A DNA stretch of 29,967 nucleotides from contig JAGDCK010000048.1 in NCBI GenBank assembly GCA_017958585.1, positions 1 through 29,967 of the forward strand. Reading direction: 5' to 3'. Positions 15,582-23,509 of the stretch are shown here, piece after piece. Each line of letters opens with the position of its first letter. The first letter of the stretch is position 1. The notes below the pieces were generated by a model, which saw nothing but the letters and a program-made list of their open reading frames with translations, had not been told where the DNA came from and made no database searches. This DNA comes from Lachnospiraceae bacterium (lineage in GTDB: Bacteria; Bacillota; Clostridia; Lachnospirales; Lachnospiraceae). Made by a program: the position numbers and the translations under genes.

Positions 15582-15610
15582 AAAAAGACAGCTTGGGATG
15601 CTGTCTTTTT
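15582..15610. terminator. Orphan bidirectional terminator
   Basis: AAAAAGACAGC pairs with GCTGTCTTTTT (11 bp) around TTGGGAT. No protein gene ends near it on either strand: ftsH already has its own terminator at 15730-15772, and no plus-strand gene precedes it. The interval 15611-15729 has no convincing gene, but on the minus strand has a TATAAT (15679-15674), a C7 run and a small TATAG/CTATA stem. Confidence 0.75.
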
Positions 15611-15729
15611 AGAGAAGGTATTTCTTATGGGGTATAGCAAAAAACTATATAATGTATTGGGGGGGTTACGCATATTATAATAGCATGGCATTGTTAATAA
15701 TGCTATAAACGGATTACACAAATATTACA

Positions 15730-15772
15730 AAAACCCCTATGCGTTTTTGTGCAAAATTCACATAGGGGTTTT
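15730..15772 (-). terminator. Terminator of ftsH
   Basis: AAAACCCCTATG pairs with CATAGGGGTTTT (12 bp) around a 19-nt loop, followed on the minus strand by T5, 10 bp after the ftsH stop. Confidence 0.85.
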
Positions 15773-15782
15773 GTCTATAATG

Positions 15783-17591
15783 TCAAAATAAAGCTTCGAA
15801 TTCTTCTCTGCCTATCTTTTCCTTCGCAAGCAAAAGCTCTGCTGCGCTGTGAAGCACGTTTTCATGCTCCAAAATGATCTCCTTCGCCTTCCTGTAACAG
15901 TCGTCGATTATGGATTTCACTTCTCTGTCTATCTCGCTTGCAACCGCTTCACTGTGGCTCTTTGCATGGGCCAGATCTCGGCCGATGAATACTTCATCGT
16001 CGTCGTCATCGTAGCAGATGACACCGATGTTGTCGCTCATTCCGAATCTGGTAACCATTCTGCGGGCCATCTTTGTGGCTTTCTTGATATCGCTGCTGGC
16101 ACCTGTGGTGATATCCTTAAAGATTATCTCCTCAGCAATCCTTCCTCCCAGGGATACCATGATGTCCTGAAGCATCTTGCCCTTTGTGAGGAACATCTCA
16201 TCCTTTTCGGGAAGGGGCATGGTATAACCTGCTGCGCCAAGGCCTGTGGGAATGATGGATACTGTGTATACGGGGCCCACATCGGGAAGCACATGAAACA
16301 GGATCGCATGTCCCGCCTCATGGTAAGCAGTGATCTTCTTTTCCTTGTCGGAGATGATCTTACTCTTTTTCTCTGCGCCGATACCGACCTTTACAAATGC
16401 TTTGTCCACATCAGCGCTTTCCACAAATTTCCTGTCATCCTTTGCGGCATTAATGGCTGCCTCGTTTAAGAGGTTCTCAAGATCTGCTCCCGTAAAGCCG
16501 GCTGTGGTCTGGGCTATCTTTCCAAGATCCACATCCTCACCGAGGGATTTATTCCTTGCATGAACCTTTAATATCTCTTCTCTTCCACCGATATCCGGAG
16601 GACCCACAGCAACTTTTCTGTCAAATCTGCCGGGACGCATGATTGCGGGATCCAGAATATCCACACGGTTTGTAGCCGCCATCACGATAATGCCTTCGTT
16701 TATACCAAATCCGTCCATCTCCACCAGGAGCTGGTTTAAGGTCTGCTCTCTCTCATCATGTCCGCCGCCCATACCGGTTCCGCGGCGTCTTGCCACCGCA
16801 TCGATCTCATCGATAAACACGATGCAGGGTGCGTTTTTCTTTGCTGTCTCAAAGAGGTCTCTCACACGGCTTGCTCCGACACCAACGAACATCTCCACAA
16901 AATCCGATCCGGATATGGAGAAAAACGGTACTCCGGCTTCTCCGGCAACTGCCTTTGCAAGAAGTGTCTTACCTGTTCCCGGAGGTCCCTCAAGGAGCAC
17001 TCCCTTGGGGATCCTGGCTCCTAGCTTTGTATACTTTCCGGGGTTTTTGAGAAAGTCCACTATCTCCTCAAGCTCTTCTTTTTCTTCCTTAAGTCCCGCA
17101 ACGCTGTCGAAATTCACATTGGTGTTTATGTCGCCTCGCTTTGCGGTACTCTTTCCGAAGTTTGCCATCTTTCCGCCGCTGTTTGCAGCGATGTTCTGGG
17201 CATTAAATATGAAGAACACCATGGCCACGCCCAGCACGATTATCAGCATGGGAAGGATTGTGGTCACAAAATAGCTCTCTCTTTTTACGTCGTAAACCTT
17301 GGGATCAAATCCGGCTTCTCTTAAGTAACTCTCGATGCTTGTGACATCTGTTACGAACATTTTTCCGGTGATTCCGTTTTTAAGATCCACCAGAATGTAT
17401 CCTGTGGGTGGCTCTTCATTTTGATAGATCCCTATCTCCTTAATGTTGTCTGATGCAATGTCAGTCTCAAGTTCTGTGCGGGTGTAGTCCATGTTTACTG
17501 TCTGAAGCGCATTTCTGTACGCAAAAAACAGGGCTATAAGCATTATCCCCAGAACTATATAGGGTAAAATATTTATTCTCTTAGTGTTCAA
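15783..17591 (-). CDS. ftsH: ATP-dependent zinc metalloprotease FtsH
   Basis: 602 residues, hexameric membrane AAA+ protease that unfolds and degrades membrane and regulatory proteins. Two N-terminal transmembrane segments (about 9-25 and 108-129) flank a small outside domain. The AAA domain has Walker A GPPGTGKT (202-209), a pore-loop segment FVEMFVGVGASRVRD, Walker B CIVFIDEID (256-264) and RPGRFDR (319-325); the zinc site is HEAGH at 424-428. The start codon is TTG with GGAGG 8 nt upstream; no better start is present. It is the last gene of the rqcP-divIC-tilS-hpt-ftsH run, 15 bp after hpt, a conserved Firmicutes order. Confidence 0.97.
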   Translation of the reverse strand: MNTKRINILPYIVLGIMLIALFFAYRNALQTVNMDYTRTELETDIASDNIKEIGIYQNEEPPTGYILVDLKNGITGKMFVTDVTSIESYLREAGFDPKVYDVKRESYFVTTILPMLIIVLGVAMVFFIFNAQNIAANSGGKMANFGKSTAKRGDINTNVNFDSVAGLKEEKEELEEIVDFLKNPGKYTKLGARIPKGVLLEGPPGTGKTLLAKAVAGEAGVPFFSISGSDFVEMFVGVGASRVRDLFETAKKNAPCIVFIDEIDAVARRRGTGMGGGHDEREQTLNQLLVEMDGFGINEGIIVMAATNRVDILDPAIMRPGRFDRKVAVGPPDIGGREEILKVHARNKSLGEDVDLGKIAQTTAGFTGADLENLLNEAAINAAKDDRKFVESADVDKAFVKVGIGAEKKSKIISDKEKKITAYHEAGHAILFHVLPDVGPVYTVSIIPTGLGAAGYTMPLPEKDEMFLTKGKMLQDIMVSLGGRIAEEIIFKDITTGASSDIKKATKMARRMVTRFGMSDNIGVICYDDDDDEVFIGRDLAHAKSHSEAVASEIDREVKSIIDDCYRKAKEIILEHENVLHSAAELLLAKEKIGREEFEALF

Positions 17592-17606
17592 TCAAGGGTC
17601 CTCCGA

Positions 17607-18134
17607 TCAGTCGTCAAATTTTACGATGCCGATATAGGGCAGATTTCTATAGAGCTGATCGTAGTCAAGTCCATATCCCACAACAAACTCATCGGGGATC
17701 TCAAATCCCGTATAGTCAACCTTTACCTCTTTTACTCTTCTGTCAGGCTTGTCGAGAAGGGTGCAGAGTCTGATGGATGCGGGGCCTCTGTCCTTTAACA
17801 TAGCAAGCAGGTAGCTTAAGGTCCTTCCGCTGTCCACGATATCCTCCACAACCAGCACGTCCTTGCCGTTAATGGACTCGTCCAGATCCTTTACGATCTT
17901 AACAATACCGCTTGATTTGGTATCGCTTCCGTAACTTGAAACAGACATAAAGTCAAGTGACACGTTACAGCTTATTCTCTTTGCAAGCTCTGTCATAAAA
18001 AAGCTTCCGCCCTTAAGCACGCAGATAAGGTGAACCGTCTTGCCGGCGTAATCCCTGGAAACCTGCTCGCCGATCTCCTTGATGCGGGCATTTACTTTCT
18101 CTTCACTGATAAGCTCTTCAATATGATATGCCAT
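17607..18134 (-). CDS. hpt: Hypoxanthine phosphoribosyltransferase
   Basis: 175 residues, cytoplasmic purine salvage enzyme: hypoxanthine (or guanine) plus PRPP gives IMP (GMP). The PRPP-binding signature VLVVEDIVDSGRT is at 93-105 with the acidic pair Glu97-Asp98, and the flexible-loop SSYGSDTKSSG is at 66-76. Normal length. GGAGG precedes the ATG. It lies between tilS and ftsH, 31 bp after tilS. Confidence 0.97.
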   Translation of the reverse strand: MAYHIEELISEEKVNARIKEIGEQVSRDYAGKTVHLICVLKGGSFFMTELAKRISCNVSLDFMSVSSYGSDTKSSGIVKIVKDLDESINGKDVLVVEDIVDSGRTLSYLLAMLKDRGPASIRLCTLLDKPDRRVKEVKVDYTGFEIPDEFVVGYGLDYDQLYRNLPYIGIVKFDD

Positions 18135-18165
18135 GATTATTCCTCCGTTTTTTTATTTCTTTATC

Positions 18166-19569
18166 CTAAAAATGCAGATAATTGATCTCAAGTACCTTTC
18201 TCGTGTCAGGCCCGGTCTTGTAATACTCACTGATCCTGTAGCCCACAAGCCACAGCACATGACTTCCCTCGGCCACCAGACAGATCCTGTCCCTCTCTGA
18301 GGGAGGAATCTTTTCCGTGATCATATAGTCGCTCAGGGATTTGTGAACCGTGTTTCCCTGACCGTCCCTTATGGTCATATAATCTGAGTCCCTGCGGGTT
18401 CTGACCACGATCGGTTGTCTAATTTTATCACAATCCAGCCATTTAGTATATGCATCTGTGGGAAAATTCCTGACAGGGCCGCCTGTTTCTATAATCCTAA
18501 AGCCTATCTCTTCACCGCTTCCAAGCTTAAAAACCTTCTGCGGCTCGAATCTGTATTCAAACTCTCCTGTGGGTTTTGCAAACTCTTCAAGGAGGGTCTT
18601 TTTTTCAAATCTTAAAAATCCGTATTCCTTTACGGCAACGATTGAATAGGGGAGGTCTGCTCTGTGGTTTCCGGAAAGCCTCATCAGATTTTCTATGACT
18701 TTTACGTGAACCTCCTCCACATCCTTTGCCCTGCCTGCAGCGCTTACAAGGGCACTGTAGAGGATCCGCCCTCTTATCACCGGATGAAGTAAAAGTACCT
18801 TTTCTATATCGATTCCTTTTTCCGTTGTCACTTTTTCTGATTCGGTCCTTGTGACCTCATCCAGATAGTCGTTTATACTATCCAAAACTTCCGCGCCGCG
18901 AGCGATGTTTTTTACCGCGCCGTGGATTATATTTTCTTCAGCATATTCCAAAATGTTATGTCTTATCTTGTTCCTGGAATAGTCATCCGTCAGATTCGTA
19001 CTGTCCGTGCAAAAAGCCGTGCCTATGTCCGACATATACTCCTCTATCTCTTCTCTTGTAAGGACTAAGAGGGGCCTTATGATATTTCCGTTAACGGGTC
19101 TGATGGAGCCAAGTCCCCTTATGTCGCTTCCCCGAAACAGGTTAAATAGCATGGTCTCGCTTCTGTCATTTAAGTTGTGGGCCACAGCAATCTTTCCGTT
19201 TACCGGTAAAGCAGCCTCACGGAAAGCCTCGTACCTTTTTATACGTCCTGCTTCCTCCTCGGAGAGTTTGTTGTCCTCAGCAAATTTCCTCACGTCACTC
19301 TCCACCAGGTTAAAGGGGATATGAAGTTTCTCGCAGATCTCCTCCACATACTCCGCTTCCTTAGAGGCCTCAAGCCTGATACCATGGTTAATGTGGACCA
19401 CCCGAAGGGATATGTTTTTATCTTTTGAAAATTTGGACAGCATAAATAAGAGGCAAAGTGAATCTGCCCCTCCCGATACGCCGACAACGATGCTGTCGCC
19501 GGCTTTTACCATATTATGCTCCTCCATGTAGGAAAAGACTTTTTGCTCCAGTTCGTAAGCCCTGCTCAT
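18166..19569 (-). CDS. tilS: tRNA(Ile)-lysidine synthetase
   Basis: 467 residues. It ligates lysine to C34 of tRNA-Ile2 (CAU anticodon) using ATP, changing both decoding and charging; it is essential. The PP-loop SGGADS is at 32-37, followed by the LSEEEAGRIKRYEAF region and HNLNDRSETMLFNLFRGSDIRGL, typical of TilS. The C-terminal part carries the TilS tRNA-binding domains. It starts 11 bp after the divIC stop and ends 31 bp before hpt. Confidence 0.96.
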   Translation of the reverse strand: MSRAYELEQKVFSYMEEHNMVKAGDSIVVGVSGGADSLCLLFMLSKFSKDKNISLRVVHINHGIRLEASKEAEYVEEICEKLHIPFNLVESDVRKFAEDNKLSEEEAGRIKRYEAFREAALPVNGKIAVAHNLNDRSETMLFNLFRGSDIRGLGSIRPVNGNIIRPLLVLTREEIEEYMSDIGTAFCTDSTNLTDDYSRNKIRHNILEYAEENIIHGAVKNIARGAEVLDSINDYLDEVTRTESEKVTTEKGIDIEKVLLLHPVIRGRILYSALVSAAGRAKDVEEVHVKVIENLMRLSGNHRADLPYSIVAVKEYGFLRFEKKTLLEEFAKPTGEFEYRFEPQKVFKLGSGEEIGFRIIETGGPVRNFPTDAYTKWLDCDKIRQPIVVRTRRDSDYMTIRDGQGNTVHKSLSDYMITEKIPPSERDRICLVAEGSHVLWLVGYRISEYYKTGPDTRKVLEINYLHF

Positions 19570-19580
19570 CTTATCTGCCG

Positions 19581-19889
19581 TCAGTCGTCCTCTTTCTTTA
19601 TGATTATCTCATCCGGATATACAAGTCCCAGTTTATCTCTTGCGATCTCTTCCTTGTATGCGTCTGTCTGAGTGTATTTTCTGTACTCCTCAATGTCCAG
19701 GCTTCGCTGATTTTCTGCCTCTATCTCGGTACTTAACTGCTCCTTTTTGTGTTCAAGTCCGGCAAGCTGCTCCTTTAAGCCGGCTTTTCTGACCGATACC
19801 ACAATAAGAAGTATGCCCACCACCAGAGTGACAAGGAACATACTGATCCTGTTTTGTTTATTTTTACGATACGCGACTCTCTTAGCCAT
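19581..19889 (-). CDS. divIC: Septum formation initiator, DivIC/FtsB family
   Basis: 102 residues, bitopic division protein. A basic N-terminus (KRVAYRKNKQNR), one transmembrane helix (about 16-34), a coiled coil (about 36-70) and the family C-terminus YKEEIARDKLGLVYPDE. It would sit in the FtsL-DivIB/FtsQ subcomplex that activates septal cell-wall synthesis. It sits between rqcP (81 bp upstream) and tilS. Confidence 0.92.
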   Translation of the reverse strand: MAKRVAYRKNKQNRISMFLVTLVVGILLIVVSVRKAGLKEQLAGLEHKKEQLSTEIEAENQRSLDIEEYRKYTQTDAYKEEIARDKLGLVYPDEIIIKKEDD

Positions 19890-19970
19890 CTGTATCCTCC
19901 AAAAATTATTCTTCAGATATTATATCGGCTTTTTGTGTTTAAAAGTCAAGGGGCTAAAAAGACTACGTCT

Positions 19971-20210
19971 TTAAATATATTTAAAAAGTTCTGCTGCCTC
20001 TTCCTTGCGAACAGTCTCCTGCACGTTCAACACTTCCACCTTTACATCCTTGTTGCCAAAGGAAATGGTGATGATATCCCCTTCCTTTACATTGGCAGAA
20101 GCCTTGGCGGGCTTGTCATTGATGAGAACTCTTCCGCTGTCGCAGGCCTCGTTTGCTACGGTTCTTCTCTTTATAAGTCTGGAAACCTTCAAATATTTAT
20201 CAAGTCTCAT
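19971..20210 (-). CDS. rqcP: S4-domain ribosome quality-control protein RqcP
   Basis: 79 residues, almost entirely an S4 RNA-binding domain (MRLDKYLKVSRLIKRR, then SGRVLINDKPAKAS, then GDIITISFG). It is orthologous in size and context to B. subtilis YabO/RqcP, which binds 50S subunits with peptidyl-tRNA and helps RqcH add Ala tails to stalled chains. GGGAG lies 7 nt before the ATG. Here it is followed directly by divIC; yabP and yabQ are absent. Confidence 0.9.
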   Translation of the reverse strand: MRLDKYLKVSRLIKRRTVANEACDSGRVLINDKPAKASANVKEGDIITISFGNKDVKVEVLNVQETVRKEEAAELFKYI

Positions 20211-20245
20211 TTTTATTCTCCCATCAGGTTTATTATTTGATCATA

Positions 20246-20382
20246 TGGCTCATTGTTTTACTCGAGCAGGCTGCGCCTTCTCGACGGTCCCTCAAGGCTG
20301 GCGCCTTTCGGTGACCTACATTCCCCAAATTCAGATCTTCCCATGCAAGCATGAAGATCTGAATTTGGCTCATTGTAAAACA
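20246..20382. repeat. Small structured element with flanking direct repeats
   Basis: The 11-bp direct repeat TGGCTCATTGT occurs at 20246-20256 and 20366-20376, and the 8-bp inverted pair TGTTTTAC/GTAAAACA at 20254-20261 and 20375-20382 marks the same edges. Inside is a 16-bp perfect stem (CCAAATTCAGATCTTC with its complement, about 20327-20368) with a smaller ATGC/GCAT stem in the loop, plus a GC-rich part with GGCGCC. It has no coding capacity and sits between hup and rqcP, in the probable 5' leader of rqcP. Confidence 0.65.
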
Positions 20383-20384
20383 TA

Positions 20385-20416
20385 AAAAGGATTCCACCGA
20401 TCGGTGAAATCCTTTT
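20385..20416 (-). terminator. Terminator of hup
   Basis: AAAAGGATTTCACC pairs with GGTGGAATCCTTTT (one mismatch) around a GATC-containing loop, followed by T on the minus strand, 23 bp after the hup stop. Confidence 0.85.
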
Positions 20417-20438
20417 AAGTAATCTTAAATAACTCTAA

Positions 20439-20711
20439 TTAGTTAAGAGCATCCTTTAAAGCTTTACCGGCTTTGAACTTAGGAGCCTTTGATGCAGGAA
20501 TAGTAATCTTCTCGTTTGTTCTGGGATTCTTACCTGTTCTTGCTGCACGATTTGAAACTTCGAAAGTACCAAATCCAACTAACTGAATCTTCTCACCTTT
20601 CTTCAACTCATCAGCAACTACATCAGTAAATGCCTTAAGAGCCTTTTCTGCGTCCTTCTTAGAGATTCCAGCCTGATCAGCTATAGCTGCAACTAATTCT
20701 GTTTTGTTCAT
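20439..20711 (-). CDS. hup: HU family DNA-binding protein
   Basis: 90 residues, the histone-like nucleoid protein that bends DNA as a dimer. It has the canonical sequence blocks: N-terminal helices MNKTELVAAIADQAG, the DNA-contact signature GFGTFEVSNRAARTGKNPRT with the Pro at the arm tip, and PKFKAGKALKDALN at the end. GGAGGAG precedes the ATG. Monocistronic, with its own strong promoter and terminator; codon use looks like that of a highly expressed gene. Confidence 0.97.
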   Translation of the reverse strand: MNKTELVAAIADQAGISKKDAEKALKAFTDVVADELKKGEKIQLVGFGTFEVSNRAARTGKNPRTNEKITIPASKAPKFKAGKALKDALN

Positions 20712-20783
20712 TTTGAACTCCTCCTGTTATGGGCTTTCATTATTGTATTTTTTTGCTGACGCCTTTAGCAACGCCTATATCTA

Positions 20784-20812
20784 TATATATCTGCTTTTAT
20801 GCGTTTTGTCAA
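20784..20812 (-). promoter_or_regulatory. Sigma-A promoter of hup
   Basis: Minus strand -35 TTGACA (20812-20807), 17-bp spacer, -10 TATATA (20789-20784). The leader that follows contains a TTGCT/AGCAA stem. Upstream (20820-20850) AGCCATTTT is repeated in tandem. Confidence 0.85.
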
Positions 20813-20856
20813 GAAGTTTTGCCGTTTTTTAGCCATTTTAAGCCATTTTTACCAAT

Positions 20857-22167
20857 TTATTCACTTTTAACCAAATCGGCAAATGAGTAAGAAAAATCCT
20901 TTTCTTCGTTTTCTATGGTTACGGTGTAACTTCTGGTCTCAAAACCTGTCTTTCTGAGGGTAATTACGTGGGTTCCGTCAACTTTTTTGAAGCTGCACGG
21001 GGATATTCCTATGTAATTTCCGTCCAGATACACCTCCGCACCCTCCGGAGCATCTATATAAACCTTATAATAGGTAGTGATGGTATCCGTATTAGTGTCT
21101 GAATTTCCGCCGGAAACGCTATCTTCCTCTTCTTCGTCGTCCTCGCCGTCCGATTTCTCCAGATCAAGCACCACCGTTGCGGACTCCTCACCGACGCTCA
21201 AATACTTTACTATGGAAGAATATCCCGGCGCCCTGGCTATTAGCTGGTGAACTCCATAGGTAAGTTCCACGGGAACGGAGATATCCGCCTCTGTGCCATC
21301 CAGATAGATGGTGGCATCGGACGGGGTGACCGCAAAGATGACTTTTCCGTACTTTGCCTCCTCCACGTGGAGGTCCCCTATGTCAAGAGTGGTCTCCTGA
21401 TTCCTGTTTATTATGGCTGTCTTTTTACCACCGCTTCCTTTTAAGCTTATGGTCACATCGTATTTTCCCTCGGGAACTGTGAGAATCATGTCATCGGTGA
21501 TGGTGGTGATAACGGACTGACCCACCTCGATCCAGCCACCCAGGAAATTTTCTGCGTTTGCAAGCCTTAAATATCCGTGGCCTTTTTTTACCGAAAGACT
21601 TAATACTTCCTTGTCCACGGTCTCAATGTCTATGACATCATTCTCCATGATCTCCATGGGGTCTATGGGATTTCCGTCCGACAGATAGAGGATGTACTTG
21701 CCAAGCTTATACACCTCCGCTCCGATGGTGATCTCCTTTTTTATATTATCAAGGGTATATCCCGTCACATCCCTCAACACTCTTGCGCTCTCAGAGAGCT
21801 TTAACGAAGTCAGATGCTTTTTGTCCTTCAAAAAAGTGACGTCCACCACATTTCCCTCTTCTATGGAATTTATGGTGACGGCGCCTCCGTACTTGTCAGT
21901 GAAGGTGGTGGTCTTGTCGTATTCCAGGGTGTAGTTCTTTCCCAGATCCAGATTTAAAAATGTGATCTTTGACTCTTCCCTGTTAAGCCCCGACACCACG
22001 CAGGTATCCTCAGAGTCAAAGCTATCCGGTGAAGTCAACACAAAACCCGTATCCACCCGCTCTGAAATTTTGTCACTCTCACTTACATCTTTTGCCTCGC
22101 CGCAGCCTGTCAAAAAGACAACAGCCGCCCCCAGCAAAAAAAACTTTAGACCCTTTCTAGTTTTCAC
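20857..22167 (-). CDS. PEGA-domain surface lipoprotein
   Basis: 436 residues. A lipoprotein signal with lipobox LTGC (Cys22) leads to a long beta-rich region and two PEGA domains: the first about 275-340 (VIFAVTPSDATIYLDG), the second about 367-430 (VYIDAPEGAEVYLDGNYIG). An acidic Asp/Glu/Ser linker separates them. PEGA domains occur in surface proteins and often contact the cell wall; the exact role is unknown. It overlaps the cca stop by 11 bp, so it is translationally coupled to cca, an unusual partner. No clear terminator follows. Confidence 0.88.
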   Translation of the reverse strand: MKTRKGLKFFLLGAAVVFLTGCGEAKDVSESDKISERVDTGFVLTSPDSFDSEDTCVVSGLNREESKITFLNLDLGKNYTLEYDKTTTFTDKYGGAVTINSIEEGNVVDVTFLKDKKHLTSLKLSESARVLRDVTGYTLDNIKKEITIGAEVYKLGKYILYLSDGNPIDPMEIMENDVIDIETVDKEVLSLSVKKGHGYLRLANAENFLGGWIEVGQSVITTITDDMILTVPEGKYDVTISLKGSGGKKTAIINRNQETTLDIGDLHVEEAKYGKVIFAVTPSDATIYLDGTEADISVPVELTYGVHQLIARAPGYSSIVKYLSVGEESATVVLDLEKSDGEDDEEEEDSVSGGNSDTNTDTITTYYKVYIDAPEGAEVYLDGNYIGISPCSFKKVDGTHVITLRKTGFETRSYTVTIENEEKDFSYSFADLVKSE

Positions 22168-23506
22168 TGCTGTTCTCCCATCTTTGAACCAATGCTGTCA
22201 GATTCTCTTTTGTATTTAACTCAGGCTCCTCCAAAACTTCATCCAAAAGTTTCCGGAGGGTATCCCCAATTTCTTTCCCCGGTTTGAATCCAAGCTTTAT
22301 CAGATCAGACCCGTTTAGAGCAAGGGTTTTAAGTGATACACACTGATTAAGCCTTACTATCTCCTCATATATCTCATAAAAAAGCTTTACGTTTTCTTGT
22401 TTTTCCTCTCGCAGGTACTCGCTCTGGGCGGATATGTCTGCCATCCTCACCTTCTCCAAAAGCGGGAAGACGTCCGGGCCGATCTTGTTTACTGCGCGCC
22501 TTACGATCTTCATGGTGGGCTCGACGCCGTTTCCGTAATCATGAAACCTCACAAGCTTACTCACATAGTAAATGGAGTCGTTGTCAAACTTTAATCTCCT
22601 CATGATCTTTTTGGCAAGGTCCTCCCCCACTTCCTGATGACCATGGAAATGGTCCACACCGTTTTCGTCGGTGGTCTTTACAAGGGGCTTTCCTATATCA
22701 TGAAACAGCATGGTGAGCCTTAAATACCTGTCGTTCTTAATATTCTTCATGGCTATGAGGCTGTGCTCCCCGACAGTATAAATATGGTGAGGGTTATTCT
22801 GCTCAGTCTCCATCATCCTGTCAAACTCAGGCAGTATCACCTTTGTGATGCCAAGCTCCCACGCTCTTTTTAAGATTTCAGGGTGATCGGAGTCAATAAG
22901 TTTTGTAAGCTCCACTCTGATCCTCTCCGCAGAGATCTTTTTAAGATTCTCTGCCAGGTCTTCGATGGCCTTTGCGGTTTCAGGATCTATATCATATCCG
23001 AGTTGTGCCGCAAAGCGGACCGCTCTCATGATCCTCAAGGCATCTTCGTTAAAGCGCTCGGTGGCTTTACCCACACATCTGATGAGGCCTCTTTCTATAT
23101 CCTGCATTCCGCCAAAGAGATCCACAAGCCCCGCATCCGGATTGTATGCCATGGCATTTATGGTAAAATCTCTTCGCTTTAGATCCTCTTCTAAAGATGG
23201 AGTAAATGTTACCTCCATGGGGTGTCTGCCGTCCTCGTACTTTCCGTCAAGCCTGTAGGTAGTGACTTCAAAGCCTTCCTTACCAAGCATTACAGTGACG
23301 GTTCCATGCTCTATTCCCGTGTCCACGGTTCTGTCAAAAAGAGCCTTTACTTCCTCAGGTCTTGCGGATGTGGTGATGTCCCAGTCACCGGGTATCCTGC
23401 CAAGGACAGAATCCCTGACGCATCCCCCTACCACATAGGCCTCATACCCTGCTGCCGTAAGCTTATCCAATATTAATTTTGCTTTATCGGGTATTTTTAT
23501 ATTCAT
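22157..23506 (-). CDS. cca: CCA tRNA nucleotidyltransferase with HD domain
   Basis: 449 residues. It adds or repairs the 3' CCA of tRNAs using CTP and ATP; the two tRNAs in this window lack encoded CCA. Class II signatures: VVGGCVRD with GDWDIT (metal ligands Asp41, Asp43), the RRDFTINAMAY block (111-121), NEDALRIMRAVRFAAQ (153-168), then an HD domain with HDIGKP at 269-274 that may give phosphohydrolase activity. The start is 4 bp after the HAD gene stop, and the end overlaps the PEGA gene. Confidence 0.95.
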   Translation of the reverse strand: MNIKIPDKAKLILDKLTAAGYEAYVVGGCVRDSVLGRIPGDWDITTSARPEEVKALFDRTVDTGIEHGTVTVMLGKEGFEVTTYRLDGKYEDGRHPMEVTFTPSLEEDLKRRDFTINAMAYNPDAGLVDLFGGMQDIERGLIRCVGKATERFNEDALRIMRAVRFAAQLGYDIDPETAKAIEDLAENLKKISAERIRVELTKLIDSDHPEILKRAWELGITKVILPEFDRMMETEQNNPHHIYTVGEHSLIAMKNIKNDRYLRLTMLFHDIGKPLVKTTDENGVDHFHGHQEVGEDLAKKIMRRLKFDNDSIYYVSKLVRFHDYGNGVEPTMKIVRRAVNKIGPDVFPLLEKVRMADISAQSEYLREEKQENVKLFYEIYEEIVRLNQCVSLKTLALNGSDLIKLGFKPGKEIGDTLRKLLDEVLEEPELNTKENLTALVQRWENSSEN

Positions 23507-23509
23507 CCG

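Noticed and set aside
16639..17274. A 211-codon plus-strand frame
   Set aside because: Lies fully opposite the AAA domain of ftsH; low-complexity Ser/Pro translation typical of an antisense shadow.
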